From: an uncultured Flammeovirgaceae bacterium
GTDB lineage: Bacteria; Bacteroidota; Bacteroidia; Cytophagales; Cyclobacteriaceae
Direction: 5' to 3'
Assembly: GCA_946886805.1 (NCBI GenBank)
Contig: CAMPJM010000155.1
Span: 1 to 8,440, forward strand
DNA length: 8,440 nucleotides
Shown here: one piece after another, positions 1 through 6,249 of the stretch
How the letters are laid out: each line of letters opens with the position of its first letter
Numbering within the stretch: position 1 is the first letter of the stretch
Translations under genes and position numbers: made by a program
Notes under the pieces: model-generated
Told to the model about the DNA's origin: nothing
The model's database searches: none
The model's input: only the letters and a program-made list of their open reading frames with translations

Positions 1-224
1 AACTCCCTCGGGTGCAAAACTTCAACGGCAAAATAGCAGAACCCTCTCCTACTAAAAATATCCTGCATCTGCTCTATAAAAAAACAAGTATCAGCTTCGG
101 TAGGCTTTTTTGGGAAAAAAGCCATTACTTCATCATCGTTATTTATTTGGGACATTTGAGGGATATCATTTTTGTTCCAGGTTCTGAATCCTAACCGATC
201 TGAAGTAAAGATGTATTTGTTCAT
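1..224 (-). CDS. GNAT-family N-acetyltransferase, N-terminal part (cut by window edge)
   Basis: Reading leftwards from an ATG at 224, an open frame of 74 codons runs off the window start. It begins MNKYIFTSDRLGFRTWNKND and continues through DDEVMAFFPKKPT, FFIEQMQDIF and GFCYFAVEVL. This is the usual N-terminal half of RimJ/RimL-type GNAT acetyltransferases: an initial strand ending in a T-x-R-L-x-F-R element, a helix containing the N-D-D-E-V-M motif, and a strand with the C-Y-F-A-V pattern. Such enzymes transfer acetyl from acetyl-CoA to an amine, often a protein N-terminus, amino acid or antibiotic, in the cytoplasm. The acetyl-CoA-binding half lies outside the window, so the substrate cannot be guessed. 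No clear ribosome binding site is visible, which is normal for Bacteroidota. A plus-strand open frame over the same bases is only a shadow. Confidence 0.8.
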   Translation of the reverse strand, partial: MNKYIFTSDRLGFRTWNKNDIPQMSQINNDDEVMAFFPKKPTEADTCFFIEQMQDIFSRRGFCYFAVEVLHPRE

Positions 225-364
225 ATTAATAAGTGCCTGCCCGAAAAACACGTACCGAAATCTAATATCTAAATTGTTTTCTTTAAATTTTCTTTTTTGA
301 CTTTTCAGCAAGCTTATTTAGGGGGTAAAAGTAAGGTTAATTCACTTTTATCCCCCAAACCAAA
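225..364. other. Spacer with a hairpin, between the GNAT and isomerase-like genes
   Basis: The two flanking genes are both on the minus strand and separated by 140 bp, so this spacer holds the 3' end of the isomerase-like gene and the promoter of the GNAT gene. The hairpin is listed separately. On the minus strand a TAGATTTC box at about 268-261 loosely resembles the Bacteroidota -7 element TAnnTTTG, but no convincing -33 partner was found, so no promoter is called. Confidence 0.4.
321..356 (-). terminator. Hairpin just downstream of the isomerase-like gene
   Basis: GGGGGTAAAAGT (321-332) pairs with ACTTTTATCCCCC (344-356), giving a 12-bp stem with one bulged base and an 11-nt loop. It starts about 9 nt after the minus-strand stop codon, where a transcription terminator or mRNA 3'-end stabiliser would sit. 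No real U-tract follows on either strand, so intrinsic termination is plausible but not certain. Confidence 0.5.
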
Positions 365-1201
365 CTAATAGTCCAACTTCATGAGGTAATTATAATTGTG
401 CTTTATGCTCTTAATCGGATTTTCAGCATATTCCTCCTGCTCGACAAAGAAATACTTCATCCCCGATTTCTTTGCATTCTGCATCATTTTTTTAATATCT
501 ATTTGGCCCTTTCCAAATTCGGTACTTTCGGGATGCTCCTTTTTCATGTCTTTCAAATGCCATAAAGGGAATCTTCCCGGATATTTTTCAAAGTAATCCA
601 ATGGATCATTTCCTGTTACTATCACCCAACCCAGATCGAGTTCCATCAAAACTATTTCAGGGTCTGATTCTTCCAACAAAATATCATATAAAACTTTGCC
701 ATCCACTTTGTCGAATTCATAGTCATGGTTATGATACCCGAATTTAAGGCCTGCCTTTTTGCAGTCTTCAGCTGCTTTGGTAAAAGTATCAGCTACTTTT
801 TTGTAATTATCAATCGTTTGCCCTTGTGAGGGAAGCGATGAACATACCAGGTATTCCTGGCCAACTTCGGCCGCTTGGTCCACAGACTTTTGCCAGTCTT
901 TATCTATATGAACATGGCCACTTCGCATAGTCATATCCAAATCATCGCAAATAATCTTTACTTCTTTGGGAGATAAGCCATAATAGTTTCCTTTGGCACT
1001 TCTGGCCGACTCCAATTCCTTATAGCCAATGTCTGCTAAAATTTTTAAAGTTCCCTTCGCATCTTGCAGCATAGCATCTTTTACTGTGTATAATTGAAGC
1101 CCTACATTTTTGACCTTTGCACCAAAGCCCAAATAGGGAAGCATTAAAGCTCCTAAAGCTATGCCCCCAGAAGTCATTAGAAATTCTCTCCTCGATTTCA
1201 T
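365..1201 (-). CDS. Tat-exported sugar phosphate isomerase/epimerase-like protein (xylose isomerase-like TIM barrel)
   Basis: A 278-residue protein. Residues 3-8 read SRREFL, a full twin-arginine motif, followed by a hydrophobic stretch (about 11-27), so the folded protein is probably exported to the periplasm by Tat. From about residue 31 it matches the AP-endonuclease-2/xylose-isomerase-like TIM-barrel family: NVGLQLYTVKD opens the first strand, GYKELE the second, YHNHDYEF (156-163) carries the typical His pair, ELDLGW (187-192) the acidic strand, GRFPLWHLKDM (209-219) a metal-ligand His, and VEQEEY (253-258) a late Glu. These are the expected divalent-metal and catalytic positions. Relatives isomerise, epimerise or dehydrate sugars and keto-sugars; the actual substrate is not shown. 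It is divergent from a secreted NIPSNAP protein across 136 bp and ends before a hairpin. The start is fixed by the Tat motif. Confidence 0.85.
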   Translation of the reverse strand: MKSRREFLMTSGGIALGALMLPYLGFGAKVKNVGLQLYTVKDAMLQDAKGTLKILADIGYKELESARSAKGNYYGLSPKEVKIICDDLDMTMRSGHVHIDKDWQKSVDQAAEVGQEYLVCSSLPSQGQTIDNYKKVADTFTKAAEDCKKAGLKFGYHNHDYEFDKVDGKVLYDILLEESDPEIVLMELDLGWVIVTGNDPLDYFEKYPGRFPLWHLKDMKKEHPESTEFGKGQIDIKKMMQNAKKSGMKYFFVEQEEYAENPIKSIKHNYNYLMKLDY

Positions 1202-1337
1202 TTAATTGCGTTTATATTTAAAATATATTTAATGAAAATTACAAAAAATCAATATAACTTGGGGCAACATTTAAAACTAATTACCGGACATTTATTTCAG
1301 TTCGACATTATAATTCTTTTAACTCTTCGATTAACCT
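1202..1337. promoter_or_regulatory. Divergent promoter region
   Basis: This 136-bp AT-rich gap lies between two divergent genes, so it must contain both promoters. On the minus strand, TATATTTT about 20-30 nt before the ATG is one base from the Bacteroidota -7 consensus TAnnTTTG, but the spacing to an upstream TTG is poor. No clear element was found for the plus-strand gene. No operator-like palindrome stands out. Confidence 0.35.
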
Positions 1338-2159
1338 ATGCACCTTACGAGTAAGCCTTACCCTTTAAAAAGTATATTTTCTTTTGTCCTGACCCTCAGC
1401 TTTTTTTGCACACTTCCCCAAATAGTAACAGCACAGGAGGGGCAAGAATTTTACCAGCTTAAAGTTTATCATTTGAAGGATTCTGATCAAAAAAAGCGGC
1501 TTGAGCATTATTTGGAACACGCCTACTTACCTGCCTTACATCGTGCAGGTATAAACATGGTAGGGGTATTTTATCCTTCGTCTTCTGGCGAGGAGACGGA
1601 AAATGGCAATAATGATTCGCTTTTATATGTTTTAATACCTTTTTCCTCGCTCAACCAATTTGTGGCAATAGATGATTTGATTTTAAAGGATAGTGAATAT
1701 AAAGAGACGGCCAAAAATTATCTCGAAGCAGCTTTTGATAAGCCTCCTTATGCCCGATATGAATCTATTTTAATGGAGGCATTCAGTGGAATGCCAACTT
1801 TACAAGCACCTAATCTGATGGGGAAAAAATCAGGAAGGATATTTGAATTAAGAAGTTATGAGGCAGCAACAGAAATGTTGCACTTAAATAAAGTAAAAAT
1901 GTTTAACGACGGTGAAATAGAGATCTTTAAACGCCTCGGATTTAATGCAATATTTTATGCACGTGTTCTTGCCGGAAGTAAATTGCCAAACCTCATGTAT
2001 ATGACTAGCTTTGAAAACATGGACTCGAGAGAAGCGCACTGGAAAGCCTTCGGCGAAGATCCGGGATGGGTAAACCTTTCTGCCGATCCCCAATATGAGA
2101 ACAATTTTCTTAAAGCGGATATTTACCTACTCCATTCCACAACTTATTCCGACATTTAA
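1338..2159 (+). CDS. Secreted NIPSNAP-family protein (two NIPSNAP-like domains)
   Basis: A 273-residue protein with an N-terminal signal peptide: basic residues at 6 and 11, a hydrophobic core at about 13-30, and a likely cleavage after VTA at 32. Two halves resemble one another and the NIPSNAP family, which has a ferredoxin-like alpha/beta-barrel fold. The first (about 39-140) starts YQLKVYHLKD and contains LEHYLEHAYLPALHRAGI. The second (about 167-271) starts GRIFELRSYE and contains GEIEIFKRLGFNAIFYA and the conserved R-E-A-H-W-K-A-F element. Secreted double-domain NIPSNAP proteins are frequent in Bacteroidota, but their biochemical role is not established, so none is assigned. It is the only plus-strand gene in the window, divergent from the Tat-exported isomerase-like gene. 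A joint periplasmic role is possible but unproven. Confidence 0.85.
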   Translation: MHLTSKPYPLKSIFSFVLTLSFFCTLPQIVTAQEGQEFYQLKVYHLKDSDQKKRLEHYLEHAYLPALHRAGINMVGVFYPSSSGEETENGNNDSLLYVLIPFSSLNQFVAIDDLILKDSEYKETAKNYLEAAFDKPPYARYESILMEAFSGMPTLQAPNLMGKKSGRIFELRSYEAATEMLHLNKVKMFNDGEIEIFKRLGFNAIFYARVLAGSKLPNLMYMTSFENMDSREAHWKAFGEDPGWVNLSADPQYENNFLKADIYLLHSTTYSDI

Positions 2160-2211
2160 TAACTACAGAAAACTGCTTAAGTTAATAATAACTCAAGTTT
2201 CGCAATATCCA

Positions 2212-2264
2212 TTTTGTCACCCCGAATGCTTTCGGGGCTTCAAAAGGCAAAAATTGTGACAAAA
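2212..2264. repeat. Nested inverted repeat, possible bidirectional terminator
   Basis: The outer arms TTTTGTCAC (2212-2220) and GTGACAAAA (2256-2264) are perfect 9-bp inverted repeats. Immediately inside the left arm, and sharing the base at 2220, is a hairpin CCCCGAA (2220-2226), loop TGCT, TTCGGGG (2231-2237). It begins about 50 nt beyond the NIPSNAP stop. CCCCGAA..TTCGGGG palindromes of this type are, from general experience, common in Bacteroidota intergenic regions and may be a REP-like dispersed repeat. Confidence 0.6.
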
Positions 2265-2280
2265 CTACATCCTACCTTTC

Positions 2281-2304
2281 ATTAACCCCCGTACGGGGGC
2301 TAAT
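2281..2304. repeat. Palindrome centred on CCCCCGTACGGGGG
   Basis: The 14-bp core at 2286-2299 is a perfect palindrome. Including the flanks ATTAA and CTAAT, the 24 bp at 2281-2304 are palindromic apart from one mismatched pair (2285/2300). With no unpaired loop this is a two-fold symmetric DNA site rather than an ideal RNA hairpin, though it could also serve as a terminator stem. Confidence 0.6.
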
Positions 2305-2311
2305 CACATTT

Positions 2312-2331
2312 GACCCGCCAGCTGGCGGGTC
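2312..2331. repeat. Perfect 20-bp GC-rich palindrome
   Basis: GACCCGCCAG followed by CTGGCGGGTC is a perfect palindrome without a central loop, in an AT-rich neighbourhood. It is only 12 bp from the preceding palindrome, and the two together with the nested stem form a cluster of about 120 bp. A dispersed REP-like element or structural terminator is the likely explanation. Confidence 0.6.
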
Positions 2332-2474
2332 TGGCGCAGAAGTTTTTTAAAATTTCAAATCAACCAAATTCTTTGCTGTTCATATTTTATAGCTTTGCGT
2401 TCTTTGCAGTTTTTCTTAATTAATCTTTGCGTGAGGTCTTTTTGTTCTGGTTTGTCCGCGTCTGGTACTTGAAA

Positions 2475-4145
2475 TCAGATTACTTCATCTTTTATTTCAT
2501 GTGATTGCCTTATTACATGGTCCAAATCCCCTACTCTGAACCATTTATACCCATAAGCTTTTAAGTGAACGCTATGTGAGCCATCTTTTTCCCTTTCATT
2601 TTTTTCATTTTCCAATAAATTTATCCACCATTTCTCATCAGCCTTGATTTTGACTTTAACCTCATGTGGCTTCATATCAAAATTATGAATGACAACCAAA
2701 AAATTATGCCGCCAAGAGTAACAAATGGTGAGTATATGAGGGTTGTCTGTTTTTACTATTTCCCAATCGCCCCAACCAATCTCCAGGCATTCCTTCCTTA
2801 TTCTAATCATTGCTGTTATCCAATTTAGCAATGAATCCGGATCGCGCTTTTGAGCCTCTACATTTATTTCATTATAGTTATAGGGCCCTTTTTTTATCAC
2901 AGGGTTAATTAGTTTATCGGCAATGGAAAAGCCAGCTTGGTAGTCCTGCGACCACTGCATTGGCGTTCTTACCGCCTCTCGCTCTTTGAGGTTAAGGTTA
3001 TCGCCCATTCCAATTTCTTCTCCATAGTAAAGCACCGGCGTTCCCGGTAGGGAAAAAAGCATGCTATAGGCAAGTTGAAGCTGAAGTTTGTTCCCTAACA
3101 TTGGAGCAAGTCGTCTCCTAATACCCCTGTTGTAGAGTTTCATCGAATCTTCCGGACCAAATTTGTCGAATACTACTTTACTTTGCTCTTTTTCAAGCCT
3201 TCCAAGGTCTAACTCGTCGTGGTTTCTTAAGAAATGTGCCCACTGCGCAGTGGGAAAAATTTCCTTTGTTTTTTCCAGCGCATCGGACAAAGGGGCTACA
3301 TCGCCAGACGCAAGGGCATAAAAAAGATGCTGATTTACAAAGAAGTTAAACATCATGTGCATGCCATCACCTTCATCCCCAAAATATTTTTTTGAATCCT
3401 CTGGCAAAATGTTGGCCTCACCCAGCAATATTGCATCACCTTTTCGCCATTGCAAAAATCTTCTCATCTCAGCGAGGTAATCATAAATAATTTTATGGCT
3501 TTCGTTCCCCGGAGCAGGTGTTTCCAATACAAAAGGCACAGCATCTAACCTAAATCCAGCGACGCCAAGTTGCACCCAAAATCCTATTATCCGTCTTAGC
3601 TCATCCCTGACTTTAGGATTCTCCATATTTAGATCGGGTTGAAAATCATAGAACCTATGATAATAATATTCGCCTGCCTTTTCATCATAAGTCCAAGTTT
3701 CACTTTGGATGCCCGGAAAAACCATCCCTTCATTCCAGTCAGAAGGCTTTTTTTTTGACCAGACATAATAATCTCTATATTTTGACTTCTTATCCTTCCT
3801 TGCCTTTTTAAACCATGGATGTTGGTCTGATGTGTGGTTTAGTACCAAATCTATTATTACTTTTATGCCCCTCTTATGAGCATGGTGCATAAATTCGACG
3901 AAATCGCCACTGGAGCCATGTCTCTCATCAATCCCATAATAATCAGCGATATCATAGCCATTGTCTTTGTTTGGAGAGGGTTGAAATGGAGCAAGCCAGA
4001 TAGCGTCTATTCCGAGAGAATGTAGATAATCGAGACGCCGCATCAAACCCTCAAAATCCCCGATGCCGTCTCCGTTGACGTCCATAAATGTCTCAATATC
4101 CAGGTTGTATATAACCGCATTTTTATACCAAAGATCTTCTATCAT
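2475..4145 (-). CDS. GH13 alpha-amylase-family enzyme, trehalose synthase-like (maltose glucosyltransferase type)
   Basis: A 556-residue protein covering a (beta/alpha)8 barrel, domain B and a C-terminal beta domain. Residues 6-30 (WYKNAVIY onward, then DVNGDGIGDF) match the start of trehalose-synthase-type GH13 enzymes. The four GH13 regions are intact: DLVLNHTSD (99-107), GFRLDAV (197-203, nucleophile D201), LLGEAN (240-245, acid/base E243) and FLRNHDEL (305-312, transition-state D310). TreS-type signatures such as GIRRRLAPML, LYYGEEIGMGD and REAVRTPMQW are also present. There is no signal peptide, so it should act in the cytoplasm. TreS isomerises maltose and trehalose; however, the YNLDIETFMD stretch places it in a TreS-related clade often annotated only as alpha-amylase family, so the substrate remains open. 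It has no fused maltokinase and no glycogen or trehalose genes beside it here. No clear Shine-Dalgarno precedes the ATG. Confidence 0.88.
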   Translation of the reverse strand: MIEDLWYKNAVIYNLDIETFMDVNGDGIGDFEGLMRRLDYLHSLGIDAIWLAPFQPSPNKDNGYDIADYYGIDERHGSSGDFVEFMHHAHKRGIKVIIDLVLNHTSDQHPWFKKARKDKKSKYRDYYVWSKKKPSDWNEGMVFPGIQSETWTYDEKAGEYYYHRFYDFQPDLNMENPKVRDELRRIIGFWVQLGVAGFRLDAVPFVLETPAPGNESHKIIYDYLAEMRRFLQWRKGDAILLGEANILPEDSKKYFGDEGDGMHMMFNFFVNQHLFYALASGDVAPLSDALEKTKEIFPTAQWAHFLRNHDELDLGRLEKEQSKVVFDKFGPEDSMKLYNRGIRRRLAPMLGNKLQLQLAYSMLFSLPGTPVLYYGEEIGMGDNLNLKEREAVRTPMQWSQDYQAGFSIADKLINPVIKKGPYNYNEINVEAQKRDPDSLLNWITAMIRIRKECLEIGWGDWEIVKTDNPHILTICYSWRHNFLVVIHNFDMKPHEVKVKIKADEKWWINLLENEKNEREKDGSHSVHLKAYGYKWFRVGDLDHVIRQSHEIKDEVI

Positions 4146-4543
4146 ATTGATCGATATTTAAGATGAAACTTCCTGATGAGCTTATAAAGCAGGGAATAAA
4201 TGAAATACATTGCGTTCCTTAAGCAATAAGAAATATGTACAAGAATTCAGGTGCAATTGTTTTAAAAGGATGGGATTGCCGCAGTCGACGGTATCGGATC
4301 TCCCGCTGTGTTTGGATCAGGATTAGCTGGAAGAGCTGGGGCCAAGGGACTGGCATTGCAGCTGCTAAGGGAATGATGATAAGAAAGTTTAATCCATAGA
4401 CCCGCTGATCTGCGGCAACTGTGGAGTTGGCCGGCTCCTTACCATAGCATCAACTCCAGGAGAAAACAGAGTGGGGAAAATATCTACCTTATCGAAAGCC
4501 TCTGTTCGCCACTGTGTTTGTCCCCTAATTGTTTAATTTGTCT
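4146..4543. other. Gene-free junction containing a GC-rich island with broken reading frames
   Basis: About 400 bp without an intact gene. Bases 4146-4260 are AT-rich and probably hold the promoter of the GH13 gene. From about 4266 to about 4500 the GC content rises to about 50% by hand count. The plus strand there has an unstarted open stretch (about 4266-4375, D-G-I-A-A-V-D-G-I-G-S-P-A-V-F-G-S-G-L-A-G). The minus strand has an unstarted stretch of about 45 codons ending at the stop 4389-4391, containing AFDKVDIFPTLFSPGVDAMV. Neither has a plausible start or an identified family. CTGTGTTTG occurs at 4306-4314 and 4512-4520, near the two ends of the island. A decayed gene or mobile-element remnant is the best guess. 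Confidence 0.45.
4422..4458. repeat. Small inverted repeat TGGAGTTG / CAACTCCA
   Basis: TGGAGTTG (4422-4429) is perfectly complementary in inverted order to CAACTCCA (4451-4458), with a 21-nt loop. It lies inside the GC-rich island. No U-tract follows, so it is not called a terminator, and its function is unknown. Confidence 0.4.
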
Positions 4544-5489
4544 TCAATATTCAAGCTGCCTGATAAGATTTACTTCTTTATCCCATAAGGTAATGACTCC
4601 CTGAGAACTTGTTGTAATAATTTTGCTGCCATCAGAATTCCAGTCTATACCCCACAGATAATCATCCGAGGATTCTGATTGATTAATCAATTTACCATCT
4701 TCATCCCAAATTCTTAGCGCATCGTTAGCACTAGCTTGCCATTTCCCATCTGGGCTCCATCTAATATTTCTGTATTCTGCTACACTTCCTTTGGTTTCTA
4801 ATAATTTTTCACCGGCTATATTCCAAAATTGAATAAGTTTATTTTCAGCATCTTCGAATTCACCATAATCACCTACTGCAAAGTAATCACCAGATTTGTG
4901 CCACTCTACGCATAGAAGAAACACTTCTACCCTATGCGGATGGAAGATCCTGATTGTGTCACCCAAATGACTAAAAAATCCCAATCCTGGATCCCACAGC
5001 AGTCAATATATTTTTTGTAGGATGCCAATCTATACCAGCCACTGTTTTCGGATCAGCAAGAAATCGAGATAATCTTTTTCCAGTTGAATCAAAAATTGAT
5101 ATTTCACCTTCAAATTCAGACACAGCTAACAGTTCTCCATTATGGTTCCAATCGAGTCCCCTTAAGCTACTTTCCAGACCTTCAAGTTCAATCCATTTAT
5201 TTTTGTCCAAATCAAGAATTTTGGCCTTATAACTTGTGCTTTGCGTTATAATTGCCAATTTATTTTGGTGTGGATGCCATTTCAGTCTGCTTAAAATAAC
5301 GTCCTTAACCGGATATGACCTTAAGAGTTCAAACGTCTTTCCATCGAATAATTTTAAATCACCTTGACTACCACCGATGGCAATGTATTCATCATTTGGA
5401 CTCCAAGCTACTGTCCACAATGTTTCGTTCCCCTGGGAAAAAGCTTCTAACGTAACAATCGCAAGAACTACTATGAAAATGTATTTCAT
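4544..5489 (-). pseudogene. Secreted seven-bladed WD40 beta-propeller protein, interrupted by a one-base frameshift
   Basis: The frame opens at ATG 5489 with a signal peptide (MKYIFIVVLAIVTLEAFSQG) and runs to a TAG at 4971-4973. The reading then continues in another frame from about 4984 to a TGA at 4544-4546. That second part has only a TTG as possible start and lacks an N-terminus. Removing one base from the six-A run at 4973-4978 (six T on the coding strand) joins them as SRIGIF then SHLGDTIRIF, about 314 residues. The joined protein has seven repeats, each with a W-x-x-x-G/D-like core: AWSPND, KWHPHQ, DWNHNG, DWHPTK, EWHKSG, RWSPDG, DWNSDG. That is exactly one seven-bladed propeller, with the break in blade 4. 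Such proteins are protein-binding scaffolds; no partner is evident. The frameshift may be a true mutation, a slippage switch or a sequencing error. Confidence 0.8.
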
Positions 5490-5546
5490 GGCTGCTTATT
5501 ATTTTCAATTATATTACCTACACGGTGTTATGGGCTCGCTGGCTAT
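5490..5546. other. Short spacer with GTTATGGGCT boundary motif
   Basis: These 57 bp separate the WD40 gene start from the toxin stop. They contain GTTATGGGCT at 5527-5536, matching 6306-6315 on the other side of the toxin-antitoxin module. Read with the copies elsewhere, this is one of a series of same-orientation boundary motifs. Confidence 0.5.
5527..5536 (-). repeat. Direct repeat GTTATGGGCT, left copy flanking the TA module
   Basis: The identical 10 bp recurs at 6306-6315 in the same orientation (AGCCCATAAC on the gene strand). The repeat-to-repeat unit of about 780 bp contains exactly the antitoxin-toxin pair, as expected for a mobile gene cassette bounded by recombination sites. Confidence 0.5.
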
Positions 5547-6002
5547 CTATTCCTCGTTAACGTGCTGGAGCACTTTTCTAATCAGTTTATCGGATAGCCT
5601 AAAATTAGTTTGCGTAATCCTTTCTATAATGGGTTTTACCGAATCAATGATGCCCCTCTTTTTTGCAGTCACTAATATGCCTAGCGACCCAGAAATTGCT
5701 ATGCCCAATTCTTTGGCGACTCTCCTTCCTTTTGATTCATCAATAATTAGTAGAGATCCCTTATATTCTACCGCTAAGGAAATAGAAGTCGCCTCACCTG
5801 GGTCCAAAAATCCTTGCAATCCAAAATGAAGGTTTGTCGATGGGTTTATAATTTGAATCCATTTGGGAATCGCTCTTTTAAATTCTTTAGAAACGGTTTC
5901 CGTTATTATTATCTCTCCGAAAACCTTTCGCAATAATTCAAGTTCGCCAATTTTATAAAAAAGGATCAAGCAGCTGGTATCAGAGACTATAATCTTCTGC
6001 AT
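5547..6002 (-). CDS. DUF3368 PIN-domain toxin (VapC-like ribonuclease)
   Basis: A 151-residue protein of the DUF3368 branch of PIN domains, which are Mg-dependent ribonucleases and act as toxins when paired with an antitoxin. The PIN acidic residues are all visible: D8 in IVSDTSCLI, E40 in VSKEF, E70 in DPGEATSISLA, and D88 in LLIIDESKGRRVAKELG. The C-terminal half has the family's typical SGSLGILVTAKKRGII stretch. The ATG at 6002 is preceded by an AAAGA purine stretch. The gene overlaps the upstream antitoxin by 23 bp, so the two are translationally coupled in one transcript. The RNA target is unknown. By family, it should be inactive while bound by the neighbouring UPF0175 protein. Confidence 0.9.
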   Translation of the reverse strand: MQKIIVSDTSCLILFYKIGELELLRKVFGEIIITETVSKEFKRAIPKWIQIINPSTNLHFGLQGFLDPGEATSISLAVEYKGSLLIIDESKGRRVAKELGIAISGSLGILVTAKKRGIIDSVKPIIERITQTNFRLSDKLIRKVLQHVNEE

Positions 6003-6222
6003 TCTTTATATCTTCATCAAGTTCATCTGGAGAATAATTAAAAAATGAAACACCATAATCAGCTAGCAGTTCCATAAAAGTCTCTTTTGAATAACCTGCC
6101 AATTCAGCCGCCTGGCCCAAAGTAAGCTTTCCCAATTCATATAATTTGGATGCTAAAACCATTTTAGCTTCTTTGTCATCCAAATCTATAGTGCCTGGCA
6201 AATTTATTGTTAACGTTCTCAT
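5980..6222 (-). CDS. UPF0175-family antitoxin
   Basis: From the chosen start this is an 80-residue protein beginning MRTLTINLPGTIDL, followed by KLYELGKLTLGQAAELAGYS, KETFMELLADYGVSFFNY and an acidic tail. The LGQAAELAGYS segment is the helix-turn-helix-like UPF0175 signature. UPF0175 proteins are regularly encoded just upstream of DUF3368 PIN proteins and act as antitoxin and probable repressor of the operon. An in-frame ATG at 6249 would add nine residues (MIINDYLRP) that do not look like the family start. The ATG at 6222 matches the usual N-terminus and has TTAGG a few bases upstream, so it is preferred. The 3' end overlaps the toxin start by 23 bp. Confidence 0.85.
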   Translation of the reverse strand: MRTLTINLPGTIDLDDKEAKMVLASKLYELGKLTLGQAAELAGYSKETFMELLADYGVSFFNYSPDELDEDIKNAEDYSL

Positions 6223-6249
6223 AGGCCTAAGGTAATCATTTATTATCAA

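Larger units (their letters stand above)
2160..2474. other. Convergent intergenic region rich in palindromes
   Basis: This 315-bp stretch separates two converging genes and has no credible ORF. Its first half carries a nested stem structure and two perfect GC-rich palindromes (listed separately). Its second half is AT-rich and carries four copies of CTTTGC between 2371 and 2430, two extended to CTTTGCGT. The position between converging 3' ends suggests two-way transcription termination plus dispersed repeat sequence. Confidence 0.7.

Noticed and set aside
12..194. Plus-strand ORF of 60 codons at the left edge
   Set aside because: It lies antisense to a clear GNAT N-terminus and resembles no known protein.
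2371..2432. CRISPR-like array
   Set aside because: The repeat unit is 6-8 bp with irregular 9-23-bp spacing, far from CRISPR geometry.
4544..4984. Separate 146-residue WD40 gene
   Set aside because: Its only start is a TTG inside the upstream frame. It completes the propeller of the preceding frame, so it was merged as a frameshifted gene.
5377..5829. Plus-strand ORF of 150 codons across the WD40 start and the toxin gene
   Set aside because: It is antisense to two well-supported minus-strand genes and spans their boundary, so it is a shadow frame.
6222..6249. Antitoxin start at 6249
   Set aside because: The nine extra residues do not resemble the UPF0175 N-terminus, whereas MRTLTINLP does.
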